Source of the DNA: Planctomycetota bacterium
GTDB lineage: Bacteria; Planctomycetota; Planctomycetia; Pirellulales; Pirellulaceae
Assembly (NCBI GenBank): GCA_024277285.1
Contig: JAJRVM010000012.1
Location: 1-53,183, forward strand
Length of the DNA: 53,183 nt
Reading direction: 5' to 3'
Shown here one piece after another: positions 18,428 to 26,190 of this stretch. The number at the start of each line of letters is the position of its first letter. The first letter of the stretch is position 1. The position numbers were made by a program, and so were the translations under genes. Under the pieces are notes generated by a model, which was not told the DNA's origin, searched no databases, and was given only the letters and a program-made list of their open reading frames with translations.

Positions 18428-18994
18428 CCAGAGTAAGTAAACGACGGTGCGCCTCTTCTCATATCGGCCAGGCAAAGGGCGTAAATTGAGGCGACCTTGC
18501 CGAAATTGACGGATCGACCATGCTTGTCGGCTGCGTCAACGTTGGTGGTTCGGTGCACGCTGGCCCCCACTCCAAAACCATCGCAAGTGTACGTCGAGAA
18601 CGACCGATTCAGCCCTGGAATCTGCTTCAGACGCACGCCGCAAGATATGCCGGCCAATTGGCAATTGGCAGTTCCGTAACAGTCCAGTCCAGCCGAGCCA
18701 AATGAAGTTGACCGTGCATTGAAGTTTGGTTGGCTATGAATCGACCCACACAATAAATCGACGCTCTGCTCGTGCGGTGGGTGAAGAAGTTTATTGGGCT
18801 AGAAACGACGCCTTGCTCCCCCCTCTCCCCCACCGCCTTCGGCGGTGGGGGAGAGGGGGGGGGAGTTATTGGTATCGGCGTCTTAGCTGGAAAAACTCGT
18901 TCACCTACGGGGCGAGCCCGTAGGGGTCCCTGACCTAGTCATCTGCGGCAATCGGCTAAACAGGTACCGATTAAGAAGACCCGTGAATGATTAC
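18428..18994. other. Intergenic region between flagellin and fliD
   Basis: About 570 bases without a supportable gene. It contains the 20-bp hairpin described next, and a smaller one near 18904-18925 (CTACGGGGCGAGCCCGTAG). The fliD promoter presumably lies here; I see no confident sigma-28 or sigma-54 box. Confidence 0.5.
18818..18860. repeat. 20-bp perfect hairpin with UUCG loop
   Basis: CCCCCCTCTCCCCCACCGCC, then TTC, then its exact complement. With the closing bases it gives a C(UUCG)G tetraloop, a very stable RNA hairpin. No T-tract follows on either strand. It resembles the REP-like hairpins elsewhere in the window, but I find no second copy here. Confidence 0.8.
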
Positions 18995-19034
18995 GAAAAA
19001 ACACCGGCCCGAACTGCAGAAGTTCGAGCCGGTG
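18995..19034 (-). terminator. Rho-independent terminator of flagellin
   Basis: On the minus strand, CACCGGCTCGAAC, a seven-base loop, GTTCGGGCCGGTG (one G-T pair), then a run of six T. It begins about 30 bases after the flagellin stop. The strong terminator suggests that flagellin is transcribed separately from fliD and fliS. Confidence 0.88.
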
Positions 19035-19063
19035 ACTGAGTCTCAGGGGTGTGTCACGAGCGA

Positions 19064-20317
19064 CTAACGTAGCAGCGACAAGACGCTTTGGGGCGTGCTG
19101 TTGGCAATACCCAAGACCGAGGTACCGGACTGTACGAGGATTTGTGCCCGCGTCAAGTCGGACGATTCCTTCGCGAAGTCGGCGTCACGGACGGCACTCT
19201 CGGCGTCGGTCAGGTTGATCAACGTATCAGACAGCGAAGCGATATTCGTTTCGACCGTCGTACGTTGGAAAGCACCCAAACGCCCACGAAGCGTTGAAAC
19301 TTTGCCAATCACTTCGCTGACAACACGATAAGCCGCGCTGGGATCGTTGGCCAAGGCCTTGTCTCCACCCGAAGCCAACTCATACAGACGGCCACTCGCT
19401 CCACCCATCTTGGCTGTATTGAGGCTTTGGATCCCCAATCGAGCCTGTTGGTTACTGACCACGTCCGGGCCAAGTTGGAACAGTGCCCCGCCGCCAGTGA
19501 TGTCAAAGTCGAAGTTGGTGCTGCTACCATCGTCAACCGTAATCGCAAGGTCCAACGTCGAAGTATTAATCGACAGCGTGTTACCATCGCCATTGGCGCT
19601 CACGCCGTTGACCGTGGCTTGGATGTCGGTCCCCGTAGCACGGGAATTACCGCCCACCCAGCTCGCCTCGAATGCGCCAGCGGCGCCTTCGCTGATCACT
19701 TCCGTGTCAACGACACCGCGCGTGCCGTACTCGACCGAATTCAGCACCAACGAGCCACTGTTCTGCGACGCGACAACACCGGTCGCATCGGAGACCAGGT
19801 TAATGGCCGCGACGACCTGGTTGACCGACGCGTCCGCGTCGAAGTTGAACACTTCGCGACCAATCGAACCGCCAACCGACAGGACGAGTTCGTCCTTCAG
19901 CACGTTGCCACCGGTGGAACCCGTGTTCTGCGTCTGGTCGACTGCCTCAACGCTGGCGTCGACAACGCCGGAACTGGTGGTCGTTACGGCAGCGTCGAAA
20001 TCACCATCCAACGCGGTATCAATGGCCAGGGCCAAAGCCGCCGTTGTCTGCGATCCGGTGTTATCAACCTGGATGGCCAACGTATTTTGTGCCGAATCAT
20101 AACTCGCGGTGTTGCCGACTCCCGACGTCACGGTGATGCGGACACCATTGTAGTCGGCGCCGGCGGACTGAGCCGTCAGTGTAATCACGTCAGCTGCCAA
20201 AGTGCCCTTGCTGGCGGCAGCGGTCGATACCGTGGTCGTACCCGTAGTCGAAGCATTGAAGATGGCCGATGTGTCAGCGTCAGCGTTGATCGCATTCGCA
20301 ATATCGGTTGTCGTCAA
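19064..20317 (-). CDS. Flagellin, C-terminal part (frameshifted from N-terminal part)
   Basis: Encodes the variable central region and the conserved flagellin D0/D1 C terminus (RLGAFQRTTVETNIASLSDTLINLTDAESAVRDADFA, then ILVQSGTSVLGIANSTPQSVLSLLR). It opens only with TTG at 20317, inside the end of the N-terminal part, and no ribosome site precedes it. It lies one base out of frame with the N-terminal part. The two together span 2030 bases, one short of a multiple of three, so a single missing base would restore a flagellin of about 676 residues. Expressed alone it could not form filament, because it lacks the N-terminal D0 helix. Confidence 0.85.
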   Translation of the reverse strand: MTTTDIANAINADADTSAIFNASTTGTTTVSTAAASKGTLAADVITLTAQSAGADYNGVRITVTSGVGNTASYDSAQNTLAIQVDNTGSQTTAALALAIDTALDGDFDAAVTTTSSGVVDASVEAVDQTQNTGSTGGNVLKDELVLSVGGSIGREVFNFDADASVNQVVAAINLVSDATGVVASQNSGSLVLNSVEYGTRGVVDTEVISEGAAGAFEASWVGGNSRATGTDIQATVNGVSANGDGNTLSINTSTLDLAITVDDGSSTNFDFDITGGGALFQLGPDVVSNQQARLGIQSLNTAKMGGASGRLYELASGGDKALANDPSAAYRVVSEVIGKVSTLRGRLGAFQRTTVETNIASLSDTLINLTDAESAVRDADFAKESSDLTRAQILVQSGTSVLGIANSTPQSVLSLLR

Positions 20318-21093
20318 GCGGCAAACGTACCGTTGACCGTGATGGTACTGCCATCATAGTCAACGGAAACCGCACCGCCCGTCTCATTGTAATCGACCGT
20401 TACGCCAACCGCGTCGCCAAGCGCCAAGGCGTTAATGTTCACATAACCATCGCCGGCGGTGTTAGCAATGGTCGTACCAGCACTCAACGTAATATCGGAG
20501 GTTGCCTGCGTCGCACCCGTGAAGCCGTCAGCATTGGTGATTTCAGCAACCGTTGCCGCCGCGCTGATATCAACCTCAACAGCAACTTGACCGGTCGAAC
20601 CCAAGTTGGCTTGGTCGATTTGCACATCGACAATCGAAGCCACCGTGTTCGTGGTCGTATTGAACGCCAAGCTACCGTCCAACAGCCGTCGGCCTTGGAA
20701 AGTTGTGGTCTGGGCGATACGGTTGATCGCTTCGAGTGACGAGTCGACCTGAAGCTGGTTCGCTTCAAGCTGTGCGTCACTCAGCGTACCAACGTTGGCT
20801 GCTTCCACAACCAAGCCGCGGATATCGTTCAACAGCCCGGCGACCTGACCAAGAGCGCTATCGGCGGTACCGATAAGCAAGTTGGCTCGCGTGCTGTTGG
20901 AAATGGCCTTCTCGATACTCGTCATATCCGCACGCAAGGCTTCGCTCGCAATCAGACCAGCCGGGTCGTCCTTACCCGAGTTGATTCGCAAACCGGTGCT
21001 CAGACGAGTGAGCGACTGTTCGAGATCGGCGTTGCTACGCGACAACGATGTCTGTGCGACTAAAGAGCTTACGTTCGTGTTGATCCGGGTCAT
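20314..21093 (-). CDS. Flagellin, N-terminal part (ends at frameshift)
   Basis: Carries the conserved flagellin D0/D1 N terminus: MTRINTNVSSLVAQTSL, LSTGLRINSGKDDPAGL, and LLNDIRGLVVEAAN. It then runs into the variable domain and stops at TGA 20314-20316, after NGTFAA. ATG 21093 has AAGGGGTGA upstream. As written it is truncated at 259 residues and lacks the C-terminal D0 helix. The next frame continues the protein without loss, so this is one gene with a one-base indel, a sequencing error, or programmed frameshifting. No classic slippery heptamer is visible at the junction. Confidence 0.88.
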   Translation of the reverse strand: MTRINTNVSSLVAQTSLSRSNADLEQSLTRLSTGLRINSGKDDPAGLIASEALRADMTSIEKAISNSTRANLLIGTADSALGQVAGLLNDIRGLVVEAANVGTLSDAQLEANQLQVDSSLEAINRIAQTTTFQGRRLLDGSLAFNTTTNTVASIVDVQIDQANLGSTGQVAVEVDISAAATVAEITNADGFTGATQATSDITLSAGTTIANTAGDGYVNINALALGDAVGVTVDYNETGGAVSVDYDGSTITVNGTFAA

Positions 21094-21701
21094 GCCAGTT
21101 CACCCCTTGCTCGTTTGAATTGTTTACCCTCGTGTCCAATCGGATGTGGGGAGTTACTCCGAATTGGCATGGCTGCTCGGCAATCGGGAGACTCTTCCCG
21201 CGTCGAAACACAGCCCTTACAGCTGTACTATTGCATTGTTTAAACGCTCGGGCCAATCGGAATCGGGAAGATCCACAATTAACCCCCAGACCTAACGCGG
21301 TCTAACAGGGAAGATCGTCGCGTCAACTTGAACACTTTAGGTAATCCATCGAGTTTGCCAGACGCGTCGCGCGCGTCGAAAGACGATCGTGACGATCGCA
21401 TAGTCTGTACTTCCATCATGCGCGAAGCTATGCGGATTACACCGTTCATACCGGCAACCGCAAGGGTTACGAAATCCAGGGAACGAGGGCAATCGAGGCT
21501 GTTTTTTTGCGATACCGCTGGCACTCACCCTGTTCCAGTGATACGATCGTGACGAGTTTGCCGAATAGTGAACGCACCCAGAATTGCGCTGATTGTGATT
21601 TTTTCGCAACCAGGGCAAGCAACATCTGCCACGGTTTGCGGCAGCCGTGGCAACTATTCCGCTGATACCGGAATCTCGGTGCCTCTTCTTTACTTCTATG
21701 G
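21094..21701. other. Divergent intergenic region, flagellin / M20 peptidase
   Basis: About 600 bases with no supportable gene. The left end must carry the flagellin promoter. A GG-N10-GC-like sigma-54 box is only approximate (TGGCCCGAGCGTTTA on the minus strand near 21250), too weak to call. The right half is featureless to me. Confidence 0.4.
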
Positions 21702-22961
21702 ATGGCGGCAATGACAGCAAACTGGGAACAGGGACTCGACCTGGCCATTGATCAACGATTCGACCAAATGGTCGGCATTCGCAGACATATGCATCAGCAC
21801 CCGGAGGTTTCGGGGCAAGAACGCGAGACCAGTCTCTATCTCTACCAGATGCTGGGCGATGCGGGGCTGCAGGTCCGCATGGGCCCTGACGGGCACGGTG
21901 TGATCGCCGACTGCGTACCGCCAGCCGAGCAACAAGCTCACGGTCTGCTCGCCTTGCGCTGCGACATTGACGCCCTGCGCATCCACGATGAAAAACAAGT
22001 GGCCTATCGTAGCCAGGTCGACGGTGTGATGCATGCTTGCGGTCACGATTGCCATTCGGCCATCGCCGCAACCGTTTTGGTAACACTCAACCAACTGCAA
22101 CAGCAATCTCAGCTGCCCTGCCCCATCCAATTACGTGGCCTATTCCAACCCTCCGAGGAAACGGCCCAGGGTGCCCGCGAGATGATTCGCGTGGGAGCCA
22201 TGGAGAACGTCGATGCGATTCTGGCATTGCACGTCGATCCAACACGACCTATTGGCAAGATCGGCCTGCGTAGCGGCGCGCTCACAGCGGCTGCGGACGA
22301 AATCGAATTCCGCATTATTGGCCGCGGCGGGCACGCGGCGAGGCCACATGAAGCTACCGACCCGATCGCCGCAGCGGCTCGACTTATCAGCGCGCTCTAT
22401 CTGTTTATCCCGCGAGTGACTGACAGTCGTGACGCTGTGGTCGTCACAATTGGCCAGATCACGGCAGGACATACCGCTAACGTGATTCCAGAAGAGGTCC
22501 TACTGCGTGGCACCATTCGCACATTGGAAAGCGATGTCCGCAGCATGACAATCCAACACATCGAGCGATTGGCAGAAGGAGTGAGCAAGACCTCGGATAC
22601 TCGCATCGAAGTAAAGGCGGGGACGAGTACTCATTCCGTGGTCAACGATCCCCAGCTGATTAATCTGCTGACCCAAGTTGTCACTGACGTTTTGGGCCAC
22701 GATGGCGTGCAAGCAATCGAACGGCCGAGCATGGGGAGCGAAGATTACGCGTTCTACTTGGATCATGCCCCTGGGGCCATGATCCGGTTGGGCTGCGCGT
22801 CGGATCGGTGCGGTGGTTTCGCCTTACATAACCCTTGCTTTGACATCGACGAAGAAGCCTTGCGCATCGGGGCGAAAATACTGGCCCACAGTGCGGTGCG
22901 CTGGTTTGCGGTGCGGCAGAAGCTCTCAACCGATGGCGACGCTCCGTCCACTACCGCGTGA
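21702..22961 (+). CDS. M20 family amidohydrolase (hippurate hydrolase-like)
   Basis: A metallopeptidase of about 419 residues in the M20D group, which cleave N-acyl amino acids or similar amides using two metal ions. Metal and catalytic motifs are LALRCDIDAL, HACGHDCHSA (about residues 110-119), FQPSEETAQGAREMI with the catalytic Glu pair, and LHVDP. The lid domain has RGGHAARPHEATDPI. The C-terminal SMGSEDYAFYL supplies the last metal ligand. Starts at 21702 and 21711 are both possible and no strong ribosome site decides between them. The next gene (ybdK-like) follows by 35 bases, so the two may share a transcript. The natural substrate is unknown. Confidence 0.9.
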   Translation: MAAMTANWEQGLDLAIDQRFDQMVGIRRHMHQHPEVSGQERETSLYLYQMLGDAGLQVRMGPDGHGVIADCVPPAEQQAHGLLALRCDIDALRIHDEKQVAYRSQVDGVMHACGHDCHSAIAATVLVTLNQLQQQSQLPCPIQLRGLFQPSEETAQGAREMIRVGAMENVDAILALHVDPTRPIGKIGLRSGALTAAADEIEFRIIGRGGHAARPHEATDPIAAAARLISALYLFIPRVTDSRDAVVVTIGQITAGHTANVIPEEVLLRGTIRTLESDVRSMTIQHIERLAEGVSKTSDTRIEVKAGTSTHSVVNDPQLINLLTQVVTDVLGHDGVQAIERPSMGSEDYAFYLDHAPGAMIRLGCASDRCGGFALHNPCFDIDEEALRIGAKILAHSAVRWFAVRQKLSTDGDAPSTTA

Positions 22962-22996
22962 TGCGCCAGAGATGACCAGAGGAGGGAGAGACGACG

Positions 22997-24121
22997 ATGG
23001 AAACGCTCCATTTCAATAGCAACTCGCGGCCAACGCTCGGCATTGAACTCGAACTGGGCTTGGTCGACGCGCGGACGCTTGAATTGTCCAGCTCGATCGA
23101 TCGTGTGCTCGAGCAACTTGGCGGCTCGCTGCGCGACTTCAAACCTGAATTGATGCAGTGTTGTATTGAAATCAATACGGACGTCTGCGAAAGTGTGGCC
23201 GATGCCGAACAGGACCTTCGTGGCAAGATCATGCAGGTGGAACAAGTCACCGACCAGCTAGGCCTGCGACTGTGGTGGGGAGCCACCCACCCGTTCTCGC
23301 TCTGGAAAGAGCAACGCATCACTCCGAACGAACGCTACCACGCCCTGGTCGGATTGCTCCAGGAAATGGCGCGCCGCTTGGTCACTTTCGGACTACACAT
23401 CCATGTGGGCGTCGATTCGGGTGACAAAGCCGTGATGATCTGTGACCGCATGATGCGGCACTTGCCCATACTCCTGGCACTGACTTGCAGCAGCCCTTTT
23501 TGGGAGAGCCGCAACACGGGACTCCACTCCCACCGCTCGAAAATCATGGAAGGTCTACCGACCGCCGGACTGCCCACGCTGATGCGAAACTGGAGCGAGT
23601 ACGTCTGGTTGGTCAATCATATGGTCGATACCGGGTTCATCAATACGGTCCGCGAGATCTGGTGGGATATCCGGCCGCACCATAGCTTTGGTACCGTCGA
23701 AGTACGTGTGTGCGACATGCCGGGCAGCTTGGATGATGTCCTGGGGATCGCCGCCCTGACCCAGTGCCTGATCAAGGCGCTGTCCGACAATATCGATCGG
23801 GGAACGTATCAACACGATTGTCACCCGATGATGGTGCGGCAGAACAAGTGGCGTGCCTGCCGGTTCGGCCGTGGTGCATCGTTGGTCGACACGTACTCGT
23901 TTGAAGTCCAAAGCGTGCCGGAAGTGGTGAGTGACTTGGTCGAGCAACTGGAGGGGCATGCCGAGCAACTTGGCTGCAGCCAATACCTGCAACATGTCGC
24001 GAAAATGGCGCACTCGCCTGCCTGGTCCGATATCCAAAGACAGATGCTCGATGAAACCAACGATCGCGCCGAAGTCGTCCGACGACTCTGTGCCCAGTCG
24101 CGTATCAGCCCGGCCCGCTAG
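22997..24121 (+). CDS. Carboxylate-amine ligase, YbdK / GCS2 family
   Basis: A 374-residue ATP-grasp-like ligase of glutamate-cysteine ligase family 2. Members join an amine to a carboxylate with ATP, and some make gamma-glutamyl-cysteine. The N terminus has the family motif PTLGIELELGLVD (about residues 11-23), with CCIEINTDVCES, GLHIHVGVDSGDKAV and WWDIRPHHSFGTVEVRVCD following. A strong GGAGGGAGAG ribosome site precedes the ATG. It closely follows the M20 amidohydrolase. Whether this one makes gamma-glutamyl-cysteine or another conjugate cannot be settled from sequence. Confidence 0.88.
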   Translation: METLHFNSNSRPTLGIELELGLVDARTLELSSSIDRVLEQLGGSLRDFKPELMQCCIEINTDVCESVADAEQDLRGKIMQVEQVTDQLGLRLWWGATHPFSLWKEQRITPNERYHALVGLLQEMARRLVTFGLHIHVGVDSGDKAVMICDRMMRHLPILLALTCSSPFWESRNTGLHSHRSKIMEGLPTAGLPTLMRNWSEYVWLVNHMVDTGFINTVREIWWDIRPHHSFGTVEVRVCDMPGSLDDVLGIAALTQCLIKALSDNIDRGTYQHDCHPMMVRQNKWRACRFGRGASLVDTYSFEVQSVPEVVSDLVEQLEGHAEQLGCSQYLQHVAKMAHSPAWSDIQRQMLDETNDRAEVVRRLCAQSRISPAR

Positions 24122-24290
24122 CGTGTGGCACTGGCTGAGCGAGCGACAAGCGACCCACGGCATCGCCACAGGACGCCGACCCAACGGGTCGGCGCTATGG
24201 TAGCCCAGGTCGGCGTGCGCCGCAGGCGAACAGAGGCCTGGGTTGGCCGCCACCCATAAACCATGAGGCCTGAAGGGCCGCGCTTGGCGC
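24122..24290 (+). repeat. Dispersed composite repeat, copy 1
   Basis: A mosaic of about 165 bases carrying CCCACGGCATCGCCACAGGA, GACCCAACGGGTCGGCGCTA, a GTAGCCCAGGTCGGCGTG segment, CGCAGGCGAACAGAGGCCTG, and GAGGCCTGAAGGGCCGCGC. The same segments, in the same order, occur reversed at about 25978-26132 and in part at 35195-35430. It starts directly after the YbdK-like gene stop. It does not encode a recognisable protein. Confidence 0.9.
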
Positions 24291-24331
24291 TCCACAACTC
24301 GCTCCTCCACTCGAACACGGCGATCCCCGCG

Positions 24332-25138
24332 CTACGCAAATCCAAACAACTTGCGCGCATTCGCCGTGGTCTCAGCGGCAAACTGCTCAAACGGTACACG
24401 CCGCGTCTCGGCCAAACAACGTGCCGTGTGCACGATCATCGCCGGCTCGTTCGGACGCTTGCCGCGATGCGGGTGAGGCGTCAAATAGGGCGAATCGGTT
24501 TCGACCAGGATGCGATCAACCGGAATCTGCTGAGCAACACTGCGCAGTTCATCCGATTTCTTGAACGTGACCATGCCGGCAAAACTGATATAGAGCCCCA
24601 ATTCGAGGCAAGCCTGGGCCGTGGCAAGATCCCCCGTAAAGGAATGCATCACACCAACCAGTGGCCCCCGTCGCCGTGCCTCGCGTAACATCTCGATCGT
24701 CTCCGCACCACAGTCGCGCATGTGGACCACGAACGGCAGATCAAGCTCCTGGGACAACCGCAAATGCTGGTCGAACAGCGGCTTCTGGACCTCCATGGGA
24801 GTATGATCCCAATAGGCATCGAGTCCCGTTTCGCCAATAGCCCGCACCTTCGCCGCCGTCGCCAGCTCGACAATTCGTTCCCAGTCCTCGAGTGTCGCCT
24901 CAGCACCATAGTTTGGCTGAATGCCGACAGCCGCATGGACTTGTGGCCACGACTCAGCAAGCTCCACCGCCGCGGCGCTCGATGCAGTCGTGGTACCGAT
25001 CGTCAAAATCGTCTTGATACCAGCCTCACCGGCCCGCACAAGCACGGCCGCCACATCACCCGCCAACGATTCCTCATCCAGGTGGGCATGCGTATCGATC
25101 AACGCGCAGCCGGTCTGTTGCTCGCCGTCAACCACCAT
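24332..25138 (-). CDS. tatD: TatD family metal-dependent hydrolase
   Basis: A 268-residue TIM-barrel hydrolase. TatD proteins are metal-dependent DNases linked to DNA quality control and repair, despite the name taken from the tat operon. Metal ligands are visible in DTHAHLDEE (about residues 13-21), GETGLDAYW, HMRDC, GVMHSFTG and VETDSPYLTPHPHRGKRNEP, all typical. The start abuts the stop of the small gene upstream (25139), so the two form an operon. The pair lies between inverted copies of the dispersed composite repeat. Confidence 0.92.
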   Translation of the reverse strand: MVVDGEQQTGCALIDTHAHLDEESLAGDVAAVLVRAGEAGIKTILTIGTTTASSAAAVELAESWPQVHAAVGIQPNYGAEATLEDWERIVELATAAKVRAIGETGLDAYWDHTPMEVQKPLFDQHLRLSQELDLPFVVHMRDCGAETIEMLREARRRGPLVGVMHSFTGDLATAQACLELGLYISFAGMVTFKKSDELRSVAQQIPVDRILVETDSPYLTPHPHRGKRPNEPAMIVHTARCLAETRRVPFEQFAAETTANARKLFGFA

Positions 25139-25579
25139 TCACACCGCCTGCGGAGTTTTCTTCGCAGCCACTTCACGCAGCGAATCGAGATGTGCTTTGG
25201 CAACTCCCAAGCACTCCTGTGCGAGTGACTTGGCAATGGACGCCTGTGGCAACTGCGAAATCAGCTTGTCGATGGCCGCAATCGTCCGCTGCTGATAGTC
25301 CACCAATTCGCCCAACATGAACCGCGGTGCAAGATCGTTCCAGGTCAAGAATCGGTCGGGAAACATGCCCAACGGCAGTTTACCCCCTTGGGCGATAATC
25401 ATCTTGCCGATCCGATCGGCCATGTGCCGCTGATCTTCGGATATATCGTGAAGCAATGCGGCTGCCGCAACGTCCTCGTCCGTCCAAGCAGGCGGAGCAT
25501 CCGCTAGATAGTTGGCCAGCGAGTAATTATGAATGACCCAGAGCCGGTTGAGCGCCTCGCGCGTGGTGTCTGATTTCAT
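25139..25579 (-). CDS. Hypothetical protein, likely all-helical
   Basis: A 146-residue protein I do not recognise. It looks helical, with regularly spaced His, Asp and Glu (HNYSLANYLADAPPAW; LLHDISEDQRHMADRIGKMI), which is compatible with a ferritin-like or other four-helix bundle. That is only an impression from composition. It has no signal peptide or TM segment. A good ribosome site (AGAAAGGA) precedes the ATG. Its stop touches the tatD start, so the two are almost certainly co-expressed. Confidence 0.8.
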   Translation of the reverse strand: MKSDTTREALNRLWVIHNYSLANYLADAPPAWTDEDVAAAALLHDISEDQRHMADRIGKMIIAQGGKLPLGMFPDRFLTWNDLAPRFMLGELVDYQQRTIAAIDKLISQLPQASIAKSLAQECLGVAKAHLDSLREVAAKKTPQAV

Positions 25580-26190
25580 AGCAGTCCTTTCTGGTGCAGG
25601 CTTGGCCGCATATCAAAAGTAACAAAACCGTTCACGGTGCGCGGCTTTTTCCGGTAAGCCATTTCCGGACAGACGCTCGCTCTCTTCTGATCGAGACGCC
25701 CGGATCGCACATCAAAGGGATCGAATTGGGAGCCCAGCGACGTCGCTGACGCCGTCACGGTCGCTACGGGAACCGAGTCTAGCACGGCAGGCGTGGTTTG
25801 CAAACACGCCGAAATAGGCTCCGGAGGGACTGACGAAAACACCCTTACCAAGTTCTTCCCGCTATCCGAGTACATCGGCGCTGCGTGATTACACTGCAAC
25901 GCCGACGGCCGAACGCAAAACCAACCATCACACCGCCGCATGGCTGAGGCCGCATCGGCACACGTTTTGCATCCCCGCACCAAGCGCGGCCCTTCAGGCC
26001 TCATGGATCATGGGTGGCCGGCAAACCCAGGCCTCTGTTCGCCTGCGGCTCACGCCGACCTGGGCTACCATAGCGCCGACCCGTTGGGTCGCCCTCCTGT
26101 GGCGATGCCGTGGGTGATATGGCATCGTGCACAGCGGGCGTTCTGGCTTCGATTGGGACGGGCAATACCACATTCCCAACGGGCCCCCCC
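25580..26190. repeat. Intergenic region with dispersed composite repeat, copy 2 (inverted)
   Basis: About 25978-26132 is the reverse complement of the 24122-24290 copy, including GCGCGGCCCTTCAGGCCTCA and GACCCGTTGGGTC. The adjoining 25895-25975 (GACGGCCGAACGCAAAACCA through GAGGCCGCATCGG) matches, reversed, 35431-35510. The full element is therefore at least about 240 bases. No gene is supported in this stretch; apparent reading frames are made of repeat sequence. Confidence 0.85.

Noticed and set aside
20314..20317. TGA at the end of the N-terminal flagellin part as a second selenocysteine codon
   Set aside because: Reading through the TGA in the same frame does not continue the flagellin; the C-terminal part lies in another frame. 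It is a frameshift, not recoding of UGA.
20300..20330. Programmed -1 frameshift site in flagellin
   Set aside because: No X-XXY-YYZ slippery heptamer and no obvious downstream pseudoknot at the junction. An indel or sequence error is simpler.
21230..21260. Sigma-54 promoter upstream of flagellin
   Set aside because: TGGCCC is present but the -12 TTGC box is missing at the proper spacing.
25576..26004. 142-codon minus-strand frame upstream of the small tatD-linked gene
   Set aside because: It is largely translated dispersed repeat (start region in the GGCCTGAAGGGCC element), with no recognisable domain.
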